Numbered from the stretch's first letter, positions 27,109-36,729 are shown. The stretch: 64,000 nucleotides of DNA from Kluyvera ascorbata_C (GCF_044197065.1 NZ_JBIQOI010000001.1:62001-126000); one strand, 5' to 3'. The notes: generated from the sequence alone by a model not told the origin. Made by a program: numbers and translations.

Positions 27109-28077
27109 ATGCAGGTCAAAATTAAACAGCGGTTAAGTCAGGTTGCGTTGGCACTGGTCGTTGCAGGGTATTGTTCCATTCCAGCGATGGCGGCAGATGG
27201 CAATCTTAAAAGTAGCCAGTGGCAAATTGTCACCGACACGACGGGAACCATTCAGGGGAGCGTGCCGTGGATCACGAGAACGGTGGATAAAGTGGCCGAG
27301 ACCGACAAAAACCACGTTGAAGTCACTATCGATCGCGGCAGTCGTACGCTTAGCGGTAACGACGGCGATAAGCAGTTCCACGTGGGTGATAAAGTGACCG
27401 TGAACTGGGCGATAGGGGATACCGAAGGCGATCTTGATACCAATAATACCGCCACCAAATCGACGGTAGTTTGGGTGCGTTCAAAGAATCAGGACGGTTC
27501 GGACGCAGCGGATATTAGCGGTACGGCCGGGCAAGATAGCTACACCATCCAGGCGGATGACGCAGATTATTACCTCGGTATTAAAATTACCCCAACCACC
27601 ACCACGGGTGATCCGGCAATCGCGAGCGTCTTACTGCTCAACGACCTGTCCACCAATGCAGGCGGTGGCGCTGATGACGATGATATTCCAGAAGGTCCGG
27701 TGGTTGATGAAAATGTGAAAGTGGTTATCTACGAATCCGGTACGACAACCAACCTGCTGGGTACATCGACTAAACTCAAAACCAACACGACTTATAAAGT
27801 CCTGTTGTGGAAAGATAAAAACGGCAACAGCACCTACGATACGGGTGAAGACGTTACCAGCGATTACAACTATCGCTGGAAATTTACCGGCACCAGTCTG
27901 CAACTGGTCACCGCTGGCGGTATCGTCAATTCCAGCCACAACAACAGCGATCTGGTCATACCGGTTACCAACGCCGAAGCGAAATCGTCGTTCGACAACA
28001 GCGACAGCGGTGGCGTTACCCTTGGCAACGACGGTGTCCAGGGTTACGGGCTGTCTATCGATTATCAACGCAAATAA
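27109..28077 (+). CDS. sinI: SinI-like secreted protein
   Basis: Secreted protein of 322 residues with a clear signal peptide (QVKIKQRLSQVALALVVAG, cleavage near PAMA-ADG). ATG 27109 follows AAAAGGAG, which decides it over the in-frame start at 27088. The middle contains an invasin-like beta domain, and an Asp-rich linker (ADDDDIPEG) comes next. The C-terminal ~110 residues share with SinH the pattern LLW(R/K)DKN, FTG.S, NN.DL, and DGVQGYG.S. There is no obvious membrane anchor. Position between sinH and the large repeat protein matches sivI/sinI of the Salmonella CS54 island. Role in adhesion is inferred from context. Confidence 0.8.
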   Translation: MQVKIKQRLSQVALALVVAGYCSIPAMAADGNLKSSQWQIVTDTTGTIQGSVPWITRTVDKVAETDKNHVEVTIDRGSRTLSGNDGDKQFHVGDKVTVNWAIGDTEGDLDTNNTATKSTVVWVRSKNQDGSDAADISGTAGQDSYTIQADDADYYLGIKITPTTTTGDPAIASVLLLNDLSTNAGGGADDDDIPEGPVVDENVKVVIYESGTTTNLLGTSTKLKTNTTYKVLLWKDKNGNSTYDTGEDVTSDYNYRWKFTGTSLQLVTAGGIVNSSHNNSDLVIPVTNAEAKSSFDNSDSGGVTLGNDGVQGYGLSIDYQRK

Positions 28078-28085
28078 TACGCACC

Positions 28086-28153
28086 AATACCATTCCCGAA
28101 AGGGAATGGTATTTCCGCGTCTTTTGCTTAGCAAACCGGCTAAGCAAAAGACG
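28086..28153. repeat. Two tandem perfect hairpins between sinI and the RatA-like gene
   Basis: Hairpin 1: AATACCATTCCC (28086-28097), loop GAAA, GGGAATGGTATT (28102-28113), 12 perfect pairs. Hairpin 2: CGTCTTTTGCTTAGC (28118-28132), loop AAACCG, GCTAAGCAAAAGACG (28139-28153), 15 perfect pairs. Neither is followed by a good T-tract on the plus strand. They fill most of the 108-base gap and end 32 bases before the ratA-like start. Confidence 0.9.
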
Positions 28154-28185
28154 TTGAAAGCTAACAATACAGGTGGATTTTTCTC

Positions 28186-31100
28186 ATGGCTGGCACGCTG
28201 CGCAGGAACAGGATGTTTCGTTTCTTACTGATGATGGGGTTGATGATGGCAAGCATTATCGTCACGCCTTCGTTTGCGGGTTTGAAACAGGGTGCCTGGC
28301 AGGAGTTGAACCGCTCAACGCAGGCGATTAACGGCACCTTACCGCAGGCCGATGGCGTCACGATTCCTGTCTACCAGGGCAGTATTCAGCTTCGCGCGGA
28401 TGAAACAAACGTTGTGAGCTTTAGCGCCATGCCGCGAGATTTCAGCACGGATGACAATCCCAGCAGCATGACGCTGGTGAATCCCATTGATGCGGAAGGT
28501 GATGTCTTTGCCGTGCCGCCACTGCGTTGGGAGAGCCAGATGCCGACCGTTGCACTGATATGGGCTAATGCGCAGACGCCGGATGAGCCACTCAATCCTC
28601 AACCTGCCGCCAATAAAACCTTCTGTGCGCAGAATATGGCAGGGAGACAGTTTGTGGTTTGGCCACAATTGGGTGACGATGCCTCGATGCTGCCGCCTGC
28701 GCTTTACCTGCAAACGGCTACTGGCACACCCTTTAGCAATACCGTTTCCTTGTTGGCTCAAAAAATACCCGTCACGATTGCCGCCGCTGCGGACAACCCG
28801 GTGTCCATCACTGCGGAAGGTTATGACGAGACTCTCAAAGCCGCGAAGGCGAAGGTGGGAGGGCGTATTACGCTGACCATTACCACGCGCGATTGTCAGG
28901 GCGCGACGGTGGGGAATACCGCGTTTGTCATCACCCGTGGCGATGCGCTCAATCGGCAGGACGTGGTCAACAATAGCGCCCCGGTTCACGTGGGAAACAC
29001 CGAGCTAACGACAACGGCGACGGAGTTTCACGGCGTGACCGATGCTAATGGTAGCGCAACGGTCGTGGTGACGCAGGGAAGCGGGCCGGGGGTTAAAACG
29101 CCGCTGACGGTCTACCCGGCAGGTGCTCCGCAATTGAGCGCAAGCGTCACGGTAATTTTTACCTCGCTCACCAGCCCCGATAACCCATCTGCCAATATGT
29201 GGGGGCACATGGCGGAGCAATCGAGTGCAGAGGTTGATGGGGAAACCTATACCTTTGACCGGCCGGTACTGGCGGCGGAGGTTGACGGCGAAAGCGGTAC
29301 GGTGACGGTAAACGGTGAAAACTGGGCGCTATTCACCTGGCCGAAGGCCGATGAACATTGCGCCATTATGCCGGATGCGCGCCAGTTGATGGGGCTAAAG
29401 GTGGCTCGTGGCGATCTGGCAACGTCGTTGGGATGGCCGGTGGCGGGCAATAATGAGTACTGGTCATCGTCAGAGGGAACGCTGACGGGATATCACCTGG
29501 GCGTCAATATGCTTGCGCGCAGCGTAGTGGAAGAGAGCGACAGTACCGACTCGCTGTTGAGTTGCGTTGATAAAGCCTCACCTGCCGTCACGCCGGTGCT
29601 CACGCTGACTCTGGACAACATCGATAGTACGTTGAATGCGGCGAAAGTTCCCGTGGGCAGCGCTATCAACATGAAGATTGCCGTCACGGCGAAAGAGACC
29701 GGCAAACCGCTGCCGTATCGCTACGTTGATCTCTACCTTGATGAAGAACAAAACCGCAAAGGGCAGACCAGCGAACAGGCGAAGGCCGAAGCGCCACAAT
29801 ACGGCTGGAGTGATAATCCGGTGCTGGTGGGAATGAATGGCTCCGGTACACCAAATCATTATCATGGGATCACCGGCGCGGATGGCCAGCTCCCCATTGA
29901 ACTTACTCAAAATGATGGAGCCGGTGTGCTCACGCCGCTGCGGGTCGTGCTGGGCGATGGTACGCAGGCCCGCGCTAACGTGATTTTCACCGTTGTCACC
30001 AGTCCGAATGTTGCACAGGCGCGGATGTATGGGCATATGCAGGGGGTAGTAGAAGCGGGCAATATTTATAAACGTCCGCTGCTGGCAAGTGAAGCCACGG
30101 CGAAGACCGGTTCAGCTATCGAAAACCATGAAGATTGGGCGACCTTTAGCTCTGTTGCCGCCGCGACCAGTCAGTGCGGCACCGGGCAGGTGCCTGCCCA
30201 GCAAACGCTCGATACCCTTTACGCCGCTCACCCAACGAACGCCATGCTAACGACGTACGGTTGGCCGACGGCCGGTCAGCGCTATATTGCGGCAGACACC
30301 AACGGAAACGAAACTGCTCAGGTCGATCTGGCGAGCGGCGCTGACGCGATGTTTACCGGCAGTGAGCCAAATTATCTTACCTGCTCAGGCAATGAGCTGG
30401 TCACGCAGCTCGCGGTATGGTTTAACAACGATACCAACGCACAGAAAATGACGGCAAAAGTGGGTGAGAAAATTGCCCTGCACGTGCATTCGACCAACGT
30501 ACTCAATGGCGTTACCGTACCGTATGCGGGTTTTACCGTTACGATGACCTACGGTAAAAACCGTCAGGGTCTGACCACTGGATTCACCGACCCAAGCAAC
30601 GGCGCACTGGTGATGGATGGCACGGCTTATGGGCCATCGCAATCCTCCATGACTTACCAGGGCATAACCGATGCTGAAGGTCTTGCTACCGTCGATATCG
30701 AACAACCCCAGGGCGTCGGGTTGCTCACTTCGCTCAATATTGCGCCAGCGAATTCATTGATTACAGCCGCACTAGCGCGTAGCGTCACCTTCACGGTGCC
30801 GACCAGTCCTGACACACCGCAAGCGCAAATGTGGGGCCATATGGCTGACACTGTTAGCGTTGATACGCTGACCTTTACGCGGCCAAAACTGGCGGCCGAA
30901 GTGACGACCACACGAACGCTGGAAGAGGAAAATGAAACCTGGGCGCGAGTCAGCCATGCGGATGCTTTGGGCAACGCTGCGGTGGGAGGCTGTGAAGCAA
31001 ACCGCTTACCGCGAATTGACCAGCTCGAGACACTCTATAACGTCAATAGCAGCGGCGTGATGCATCGTGTAAAGGGTTGGCCTGTCGCGCAATCTTACTG

Positions 31101-33726
31101 GTCGTCAACCTTTGCCAGCAGCGCGTCGTGGGACATGCTGTCGCTTGCTACCGGCACCCAAACGGCTAACGGAAGCGCGTCGGTGTATACCAGTTGCCTG
31201 GCTGAAGACAACCCGCTGGCTGCCGTTATCACCGTTAAAGCGGTTGATGCTGCGCAGTGGAATGACACCCTCCAGGCAGCCTACGTTAAAAAAGGTGATA
31301 CGTTGACGCTGAAGGTGACCGTCAATGATGCCAACGGTGTACCGCTGCCTGGCGCGGCTTTTGTTCTGAGTCGGGGTGACGGTTATACGCGACAGGGCGT
31401 CCGGCATATTGCCGGTAGCGGTGACGGCATCGTTTCCCCGGTCGTCATTGACGGTGAGTCGCTTAACGATACGGCAACGCGTATCGGCGGGATAACCGGT
31501 AACGATGGCAGCGCTATCATCCACGTGACCCGACCAAATACAGCAGGAACGAAGGTGGCGATTAGCGCTGCGCTGTACGATAACGCCAGCGTTAGCGCCA
31601 GCATCGACACTATTTTTACCGTTGCCACCAGCCCGGATAGCGGAAAAGCCGCGATGTGGGGACATATGCCGGAAACCGTGACGGCGGCGAACGGCAAGGT
31701 GTTCCTGCGTCCGAAACTGCTGGCTGAGGTGACGGCAGGTGGGCCGACCAGCAGCCTGGAAAACAATGAAACCTGGGCCACCGTCGATTATCAGGGTATT
31801 TCAGAGGCATGCGGTGCTGCCTACGTGCCAACGCTGGCCGATCTGCAATCGTTGTATGCCGCCAATCCGAGTGGGAAGATGGGGGAGCAACAGGGATGGC
31901 CGCTGGATGAAAAAGATTATCAGAACAGTACGGTCGATCTCACCCGCTCTCCGGAAAACCGCTATGTAAAATCACTCAGCTTGCAGGATAGCGCGATCAC
32001 CTCGCAGCTCTGGAGTGAAAAACTCTATTTCTCCTGCTTACGGGAACCGCATGCCGTGGCAACGGCGCTGACGTTGACATCACCGTCATATAACGCCAGT
32101 GAAGGCTATGCCAAAGTGAAAGTGGGCGAGAGCATTCCGGTGGTGATCACCACGCTGGACGCTGAGGGGAAACCGGTTGGGAATGTGCCTGTGATTTTTG
32201 CCCGTGGCGATAGCGTTGGGCGCTCGAATCAGGAGGTTAACGTCAGTAACGCCGCCATGATCCAGATCGACCACGGCGATGGACGAGCCAGTAGCGCGAA
32301 ATATTATACCGCGACAGGCGATGACGGTACGCTGTCGCTTGAGATTAGTCAGGATGAAGGGGCTGGTTTTGAAACGCCGATTATGGCGTCAATCGATGGT
32401 CTTAGCGCCTCTACTCAATCCTGGCCGGCTATTTTCACCGTATTGACCAGTCCAGATACACCAAAAGCGAGCTACTGGGGGCATATGCCGGAAACGGCAA
32501 GTAACAGCGCGGGAGTGGTGTTCCGTCGTCCAAAACTGGCGGCAGAGATGGCGGCGTATACGTCGACCTACACCTATAAAAACGAAATCTGGCCAATGAT
32601 TACCGCAACCAGCGCGCAGAGCGCCGGGGGAAGTGCCTGCGATCTGGCTTATCAACCGTTATTATCTGATATGCAAACGCTCTACATCGATAATATCGGA
32701 ACCACTGGTGGTATTGGCGCACGCTATGGCTGGCCCGTCGGTGCGAATAAATTCTGGTGGGCAGCCGATAAAGCGGCTGGCACCGGGGCATATCAGTTTA
32801 TCAACCTGAACTCTGGCGGCAGTGCGGCCACTACGGCGGTAAATTCGACGGCGGCACAGGTTTGCCTGGTTGATCCTCGTGTTGAGGTCGGCAGTATTAC
32901 CTTAACCTCAACCGCGATGGATAATGAGAAAGCGGCCGCGGTGGTGGAAAAAGGTGATGTTATTCCGCTCACCGTGACGGTGAAAGGCACTGACGGCAAG
33001 CCGCTGGCGAACCAGAGCTTTACGCTGTCCCGTAGTGACTCACTGAACCGTGCGGGTGTGGTCATCACCGATGGCGACGTTGAGGCGGACATGGGGGCCG
33101 ACGATATGATCCTCAGTGAATTGACGCCAGCTGTGGATGTTCGCGATATGACCACTGCCGCAAGCCTTGTAACCGGCACGACGGGGAGTGATGGTACGGC
33201 GACCTTTACCGTGAGCCAGAACAAAACGCTGGGGCTGAAAACGACGCTCACCGCAGCGCTGGTCGATGATGCGACCAAATCAGCGAAGCTAGATGTCATC
33301 TTTACCGTCTCAACCAGTCCGGACAGCGATAAAGCCAATTATTGGGGAAATATGACCGATACGGTGAGCGCGAATGGCAAAACCTTGCACAGGCCGCTGC
33401 TGACGGCGGAGCTACCGTCGGGTAGAACACCAGCGCTATCAGTACTGATAAACCGGGAAACGTGGGCAATGGCGCATACGATCGATGCCAACACCTGGGA
33501 CCTGGCGGCGCAGTGCGGCAACCTGCATGCGGCGGCAAGTCTCAACGACTTGAAAGCGCTGCATAATAGTTTCAGCAGCACCAACTGGCCGTCTACCAGC
33601 ACCTATGTCTACCTATCACAAACGTCATGCGGTTCAAACTACTGCGGCTACAACCAGACCAGCGGCAGCACGAACTCGTATGTGGATGCGAAAAAGACGG
33701 CAGGCTTTGCCACCTGCGCGGAATAA
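28186..33726 (+). CDS. Giant RatA/RatB-like repeat protein of a CS54-type island
   Basis: Secreted protein of 1,846 residues. After a signal peptide (FLLMMGLMMASIIVTPSFA) it carries six alternating units. Each has an Ig/invasin-like domain (K-V-G-x-x-I/L-x-L-x-V-x-x-x-D core, often with SRGD and NRQG) followed by a domain opening TSPD...MWGHM, then RPxLAAE, ENETWA, a conserved cysteine, LY, GWP, YW and a second cysteine. The latter domains begin near residues 328, 604, 872, 1146, 1420 and 1710. These correspond, from memory, to the Pfam Salmonella repeats DUF824 and DUF823 found in RatA/RatB. There is no barrel, LPxTG or transmembrane tail. The stop is 2 bases from the convergent xseA stop. 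Confidence 0.82.
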   Translation: MAGTLRRNRMFRFLLMMGLMMASIIVTPSFAGLKQGAWQELNRSTQAINGTLPQADGVTIPVYQGSIQLRADETNVVSFSAMPRDFSTDDNPSSMTLVNPIDAEGDVFAVPPLRWESQMPTVALIWANAQTPDEPLNPQPAANKTFCAQNMAGRQFVVWPQLGDDASMLPPALYLQTATGTPFSNTVSLLAQKIPVTIAAAADNPVSITAEGYDETLKAAKAKVGGRITLTITTRDCQGATVGNTAFVITRGDALNRQDVVNNSAPVHVGNTELTTTATEFHGVTDANGSATVVVTQGSGPGVKTPLTVYPAGAPQLSASVTVIFTSLTSPDNPSANMWGHMAEQSSAEVDGETYTFDRPVLAAEVDGESGTVTVNGENWALFTWPKADEHCAIMPDARQLMGLKVARGDLATSLGWPVAGNNEYWSSSEGTLTGYHLGVNMLARSVVEESDSTDSLLSCVDKASPAVTPVLTLTLDNIDSTLNAAKVPVGSAINMKIAVTAKETGKPLPYRYVDLYLDEEQNRKGQTSEQAKAEAPQYGWSDNPVLVGMNGSGTPNHYHGITGADGQLPIELTQNDGAGVLTPLRVVLGDGTQARANVIFTVVTSPNVAQARMYGHMQGVVEAGNIYKRPLLASEATAKTGSAIENHEDWATFSSVAAATSQCGTGQVPAQQTLDTLYAAHPTNAMLTTYGWPTAGQRYIAADTNGNETAQVDLASGADAMFTGSEPNYLTCSGNELVTQLAVWFNNDTNAQKMTAKVGEKIALHVHSTNVLNGVTVPYAGFTVTMTYGKNRQGLTTGFTDPSNGALVMDGTAYGPSQSSMTYQGITDAEGLATVDIEQPQGVGLLTSLNIAPANSLITAALARSVTFTVPTSPDTPQAQMWGHMADTVSVDTLTFTRPKLAAEVTTTRTLEEENETWARVSHADALGNAAVGGCEANRLPRIDQLETLYNVNSSGVMHRVKGWPVAQSYWSSTFASSASWDMLSLATGTQTANGSASVYTSCLAEDNPLAAVITVKAVDAAQWNDTLQAAYVKKGDTLTLKVTVNDANGVPLPGAAFVLSRGDGYTRQGVRHIAGSGDGIVSPVVIDGESLNDTATRIGGITGNDGSAIIHVTRPNTAGTKVAISAALYDNASVSASIDTIFTVATSPDSGKAAMWGHMPETVTAANGKVFLRPKLLAEVTAGGPTSSLENNETWATVDYQGISEACGAAYVPTLADLQSLYAANPSGKMGEQQGWPLDEKDYQNSTVDLTRSPENRYVKSLSLQDSAITSQLWSEKLYFSCLREPHAVATALTLTSPSYNASEGYAKVKVGESIPVVITTLDAEGKPVGNVPVIFARGDSVGRSNQEVNVSNAAMIQIDHGDGRASSAKYYTATGDDGTLSLEISQDEGAGFETPIMASIDGLSASTQSWPAIFTVLTSPDTPKASYWGHMPETASNSAGVVFRRPKLAAEMAAYTSTYTYKNEIWPMITATSAQSAGGSACDLAYQPLLSDMQTLYIDNIGTTGGIGARYGWPVGANKFWWAADKAAGTGAYQFINLNSGGSAATTAVNSTAAQVCLVDPRVEVGSITLTSTAMDNEKAAAVVEKGDVIPLTVTVKGTDGKPLANQSFTLSRSDSLNRAGVVITDGDVEADMGADDMILSELTPAVDVRDMTTAASLVTGTTGSDGTATFTVSQNKTLGLKTTLTAALVDDATKSAKLDVIFTVSTSPDSDKANYWGNMTDTVSANGKTLHRPLLTAELPSGRTPALSVLINRETWAMAHTIDANTWDLAAQCGNLHAAASLNDLKALHNSFSSTNWPSTSTYVYLSQTSCGSNYCGYNQTSGSTNSYVDAKKTAGFATCAE

Positions 33727-33728
33727 TG

Positions 33729-35102
33729 TCAGAGGGCTTTACGGGCGCGCGGTTTTTTCTGTGGGGTCACGGTGGTGACCTCACTCTCTACCCAGCCGTC
33801 TTCCAGACGAGTGGTGATGGTATCGCCCGCTTTTACCTGTTTGACCTTTTTCAGCACGTTCCCGCTGGAGGCGGTGGACACGCTGTAACCACGGGCCAGC
33901 GTTGCCAGTGGGCTGACGGCTTCAAGGTGCGTGACGGCGTTACCAAAACGTTCGCGCTGCTCGCTCAGACGGGCGCGAATATTCTCGGCCAGACGATACT
34001 CCAGTTGCTGAATACGCGACTGGGCGCGATGAATGCGCGGCTGCGGGTTCTGCTGATTCAGGCGCTGCACCATGCGTTGCTGGCGTTGATTGGCCTGTTT
34101 CATCTGGTTTTCCAGCGCCGAGCTCATGCGCTGGCGAAGACGTTCCAGCGTCGTCTGCTGGCGCGCCAGTCTTAGCTGCGGGTGCTGCTGCTGGAGGCGA
34201 TGGAATATCTGGGTAAAGCGACGGCTGCGGTTGGCCAGGTAGTAGTCCATCGCCATGCCGAGACGCTGCTGGGCGGATTGGATCTGGCGGACTAACTCCT
34301 GCTGATTGCGGCTGACGATTTCCGCGGCGGCAGATGGCGTTGGCGCGCGCAGGTCACCGACAAAATCAGCAATGGTGACGTCAGTTTCATGGCCGACGGC
34401 GCTTACCACCGGAATACGGCTGGCAAAAATAGCCCGCGCCACGCGCTCATCGTTAAAGCTCCACAAATCTTCCAGCGAGCCGCCGCCGCGCCCGACGATC
34501 AGCACGTCGCATTCGTGGCGGGCGTTGGCCAACTCAATGGCGCGCACGATTTGCCCCGGCGCATCTTCGCCCTGGACGGCGGTAGGGTAAATTACCACCG
34601 GCAGCGACGGATCGCGGCGTTTCAATACATGAAGAATATCGTGCAGCGCGGCGCCCGTTTTGGAAGTAATCACCCCAACGCAGTGCGCGGGGGAGGGGAG
34701 CGGCTGCTTGAACTGCTGGTCAAAGAGGCCTTCAGCCTGAAGCTTTGCTTTTAGCTGTTCATACTTTTGCTGTAATAGACCTTCGCCCGCCGGCTGCATG
34801 CTCTCGACGATGATTTGATAATCACCGCGCGGCTCGTACAGCGTAATATTGGCTCGGACCAACACTTGTTGCCCATGCTGCGGGCGGAACGTCACGCGGC
34901 GGTTGCTGTTGCGGAACATCGCGCAGCGCACCTGGGCGTTATCGTCTTTTAAGGTGAAGTACCAGTGGCCGGAAGCGGGCTGGGTGAAGTTTGAAATCTC
35001 GCCGCTAATCCACACCTGGCCCATCTCCTGCTCAAGCAGTAGACGTACCGTCTGGTTAAGGCGGCTAACGGTAAAAATTGAGGGGCTTTGTGAGGATAAC
35101 AT
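33729..35102 (-). CDS. xseA: Exodeoxyribonuclease VII large subunit
   Basis: Catalytic subunit of 457 residues of exonuclease VII, which degrades single-stranded DNA in both directions together with several XseB subunits. Order: N-terminal OB-fold (VSRLNQTVRLLLEQEMGQVWISGEISNF), catalytic domain (GVITSKTGAALHDILHVLKRRDP, VLIVGRGGGSLEDLWSFNDE, VGHETDVTIADFV), a long coiled-coil rich in Gln and Arg (about 265-380) and a C-terminal tail. It is divergent from guaB. Confidence 0.97.
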   Translation of the reverse strand: MLSSQSPSIFTVSRLNQTVRLLLEQEMGQVWISGEISNFTQPASGHWYFTLKDDNAQVRCAMFRNSNRRVTFRPQHGQQVLVRANITLYEPRGDYQIIVESMQPAGEGLLQQKYEQLKAKLQAEGLFDQQFKQPLPSPAHCVGVITSKTGAALHDILHVLKRRDPSLPVVIYPTAVQGEDAPGQIVRAIELANARHECDVLIVGRGGGSLEDLWSFNDERVARAIFASRIPVVSAVGHETDVTIADFVGDLRAPTPSAAAEIVSRNQQELVRQIQSAQQRLGMAMDYYLANRSRRFTQIFHRLQQQHPQLRLARQQTTLERLRQRMSSALENQMKQANQRQQRMVQRLNQQNPQPRIHRAQSRIQQLEYRLAENIRARLSEQRERFGNAVTHLEAVSPLATLARGYSVSTASSGNVLKKVKQVKAGDTITTRLEDGWVESEVTTVTPQKKPRARKAL

Positions 35103-35194
35103 GTGAGCGGGATCAAATTCTAAATCAGCAGGTTATTCAGTCGATAGTAACCTGCTAACAGGTGAGTGCAAGCATTTTATGCAAAAAAGTGTGG

Positions 35195-35220
35195 ATGCAA
35201 TCGCTTACGCTCTGTATAAT
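35195..35220 (+). promoter_or_regulatory. guaBA promoter with PurR-type operator
   Basis: A perfect -10 box TATAAT is at 35215-35220. Overlapping the -35 region is ATGCAATCGCTTACGC (35195-35210), a good match to the PurR palindrome (ACGCAAACGTTTGCGT). The same arrangement is known at E. coli guaB, so repression by PurR with hypoxanthine or guanine is expected. Confidence 0.75.
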
Positions 35221-35262
35221 GCCGCGGCAATATTTAATAACCTCCCAGGTGAGATATTGCCC

Positions 35263-36729
35263 ATGCTACGTATCGCAAAAGAAGCCCTGACGTTTGACGA
35301 CGTCCTCCTCGTTCCCGCTCATTCTACCGTTCTGCCGAACACTGCTGACCTCAGCACTCAGCTGACCAAAACGATTCGCCTGAACATTCCTATGCTCTCT
35401 GCGGCAATGGACACCGTGACTGAAGCGCGCCTGGCAATTGCCCTGGCACAGGAAGGCGGCATTGGTTTTATCCACAAAAACATGTCCATCGAGCGCCAGG
35501 CGGAAGAAGTTCGCCGCGTGAAGAAACACGAATCTGGTGTGGTTACCGACCCACAGACCGTTCTGCCAACCACCACTCTTGCCGAAGTGAAAGAGCTGAC
35601 CGAGCGTAACGGCTTCGCGGGCTACCCGGTTGTGACCGAAGACAACGAACTGGTCGGTATCATTACCGGTCGTGACGTGCGCTTTGTGACCGACCTGAGC
35701 CAGCCGGTGAGCGTTTACATGACGCCGAAAGAGCGTCTGGTTACCGTTCGCGAAGGCGAATCCCGTGAAGTGGTCTTCGCTAAGATGCACGAACGCCGCG
35801 TAGAGAAAGCGCTGGTGGTGGACGATAGTTTCCACCTGCTGGGCATGATCACCGTTAAAGACTTCAAAAAAGCCGAACGTAAACCAAACGCCTGTAAAGA
35901 CGAGAAAGGTCGTCTGCGCGTAGGCGCGGCGGTTGGTGCGGGTGCGGGCAACGAAGACCGCGTTGATGCGCTGGTTGCAGCGGGCGTTGATGTCCTGCTG
36001 ATCGACTCCTCCCACGGCCATTCCGAAGGCGTTCTGCAACGTATCCGTGAAACCCGTGCGAAATACCCAGACCTGCAAATCATCGGCGGCAACGTGGCTA
36101 CCGGCGCAGGCGCTCGTGCGCTGGCTGAAGCGGGTTGCAGCGCGGTTAAAGTGGGTATCGGCCCTGGCTCCATCTGTACGACTCGTATCGTAACGGGCGT
36201 AGGTGTACCGCAGATCACCGCCGTTTCCGACGCGGTTGAAGCACTGGAAGGCACCGGTATTCCGGTTATCGCCGACGGCGGTATTCGTTTCTCCGGTGAT
36301 ATCGCCAAAGCGATCGCCGCAGGCGCTGCTGCCGTGATGGTAGGCTCTATGCTGGCAGGTACCGAAGAATCCCCGGGTGAAATCGAACTCTACCAGGGCC
36401 GTTCTTACAAATCTTACCGCGGCATGGGCTCCCTGGGCGCGATGTCCAAAGGTTCTTCCGACCGTTACTTCCAGAGCGATAACGCTGCCGACAAACTGGT
36501 ACCAGAAGGTATCGAAGGTCGCGTAGCTTATAAAGGTCGCCTGAAAGAGATCATTCACCAGCAGATGGGCGGCCTGCGTTCCTGTATGGGTCTGACCGGC
36601 TGTGGTACCATCGACCTGCTGCGTACGAAGGCTGAATTCGTGCGTATCAGCGGCGCGGGTATCCAGGAAAGCCACGTTCACGACGTGACCATCACCAAAG
36701 AGTCCCCGAATTACCGCATGGGCTCCTGA
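35263..36729 (+). CDS. guaB: Inosine-5'-monophosphate dehydrogenase
   Basis: Enzyme of 488 residues that oxidises IMP to XMP with NAD, the committed step to GMP. ATG 35263 gives the exact E. coli length (MLRIAKEALTFDDVLLVP); an in-frame start at 35179 lies upstream of the promoter -10 and is rejected. Tandem CBS domains (about 90-205) interrupt the TIM barrel. The catalytic cysteine is in GSICTTR (Cys305) and the flap contains SYRGMGSLGAM. guaA follows after a hairpin. Confidence 0.98.
   Translation: MLRIAKEALTFDDVLLVPAHSTVLPNTADLSTQLTKTIRLNIPMLSAAMDTVTEARLAIALAQEGGIGFIHKNMSIERQAEEVRRVKKHESGVVTDPQTVLPTTTLAEVKELTERNGFAGYPVVTEDNELVGIITGRDVRFVTDLSQPVSVYMTPKERLVTVREGESREVVFAKMHERRVEKALVVDDSFHLLGMITVKDFKKAERKPNACKDEKGRLRVGAAVGAGAGNEDRVDALVAAGVDVLLIDSSHGHSEGVLQRIRETRAKYPDLQIIGGNVATGAGARALAEAGCSAVKVGIGPGSICTTRIVTGVGVPQITAVSDAVEALEGTGIPVIADGGIRFSGDIAKAIAAGAAAVMVGSMLAGTEESPGEIELYQGRSYKSYRGMGSLGAMSKGSSDRYFQSDNAADKLVPEGIEGRVAYKGRLKEIIHQQMGGLRSCMGLTGCGTIDLLRTKAEFVRISGAGIQESHVHDVTITKESPNYRMGS

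Noticed and set aside
35266..36681. 471-residue open frame antisense to guaB
   Set aside because: It mirrors guaB over its whole length and arises from the codon bias of the highly expressed gene; composition is odd (very rich in His, Phe, Gly and Thr) and no family resemblance is seen.
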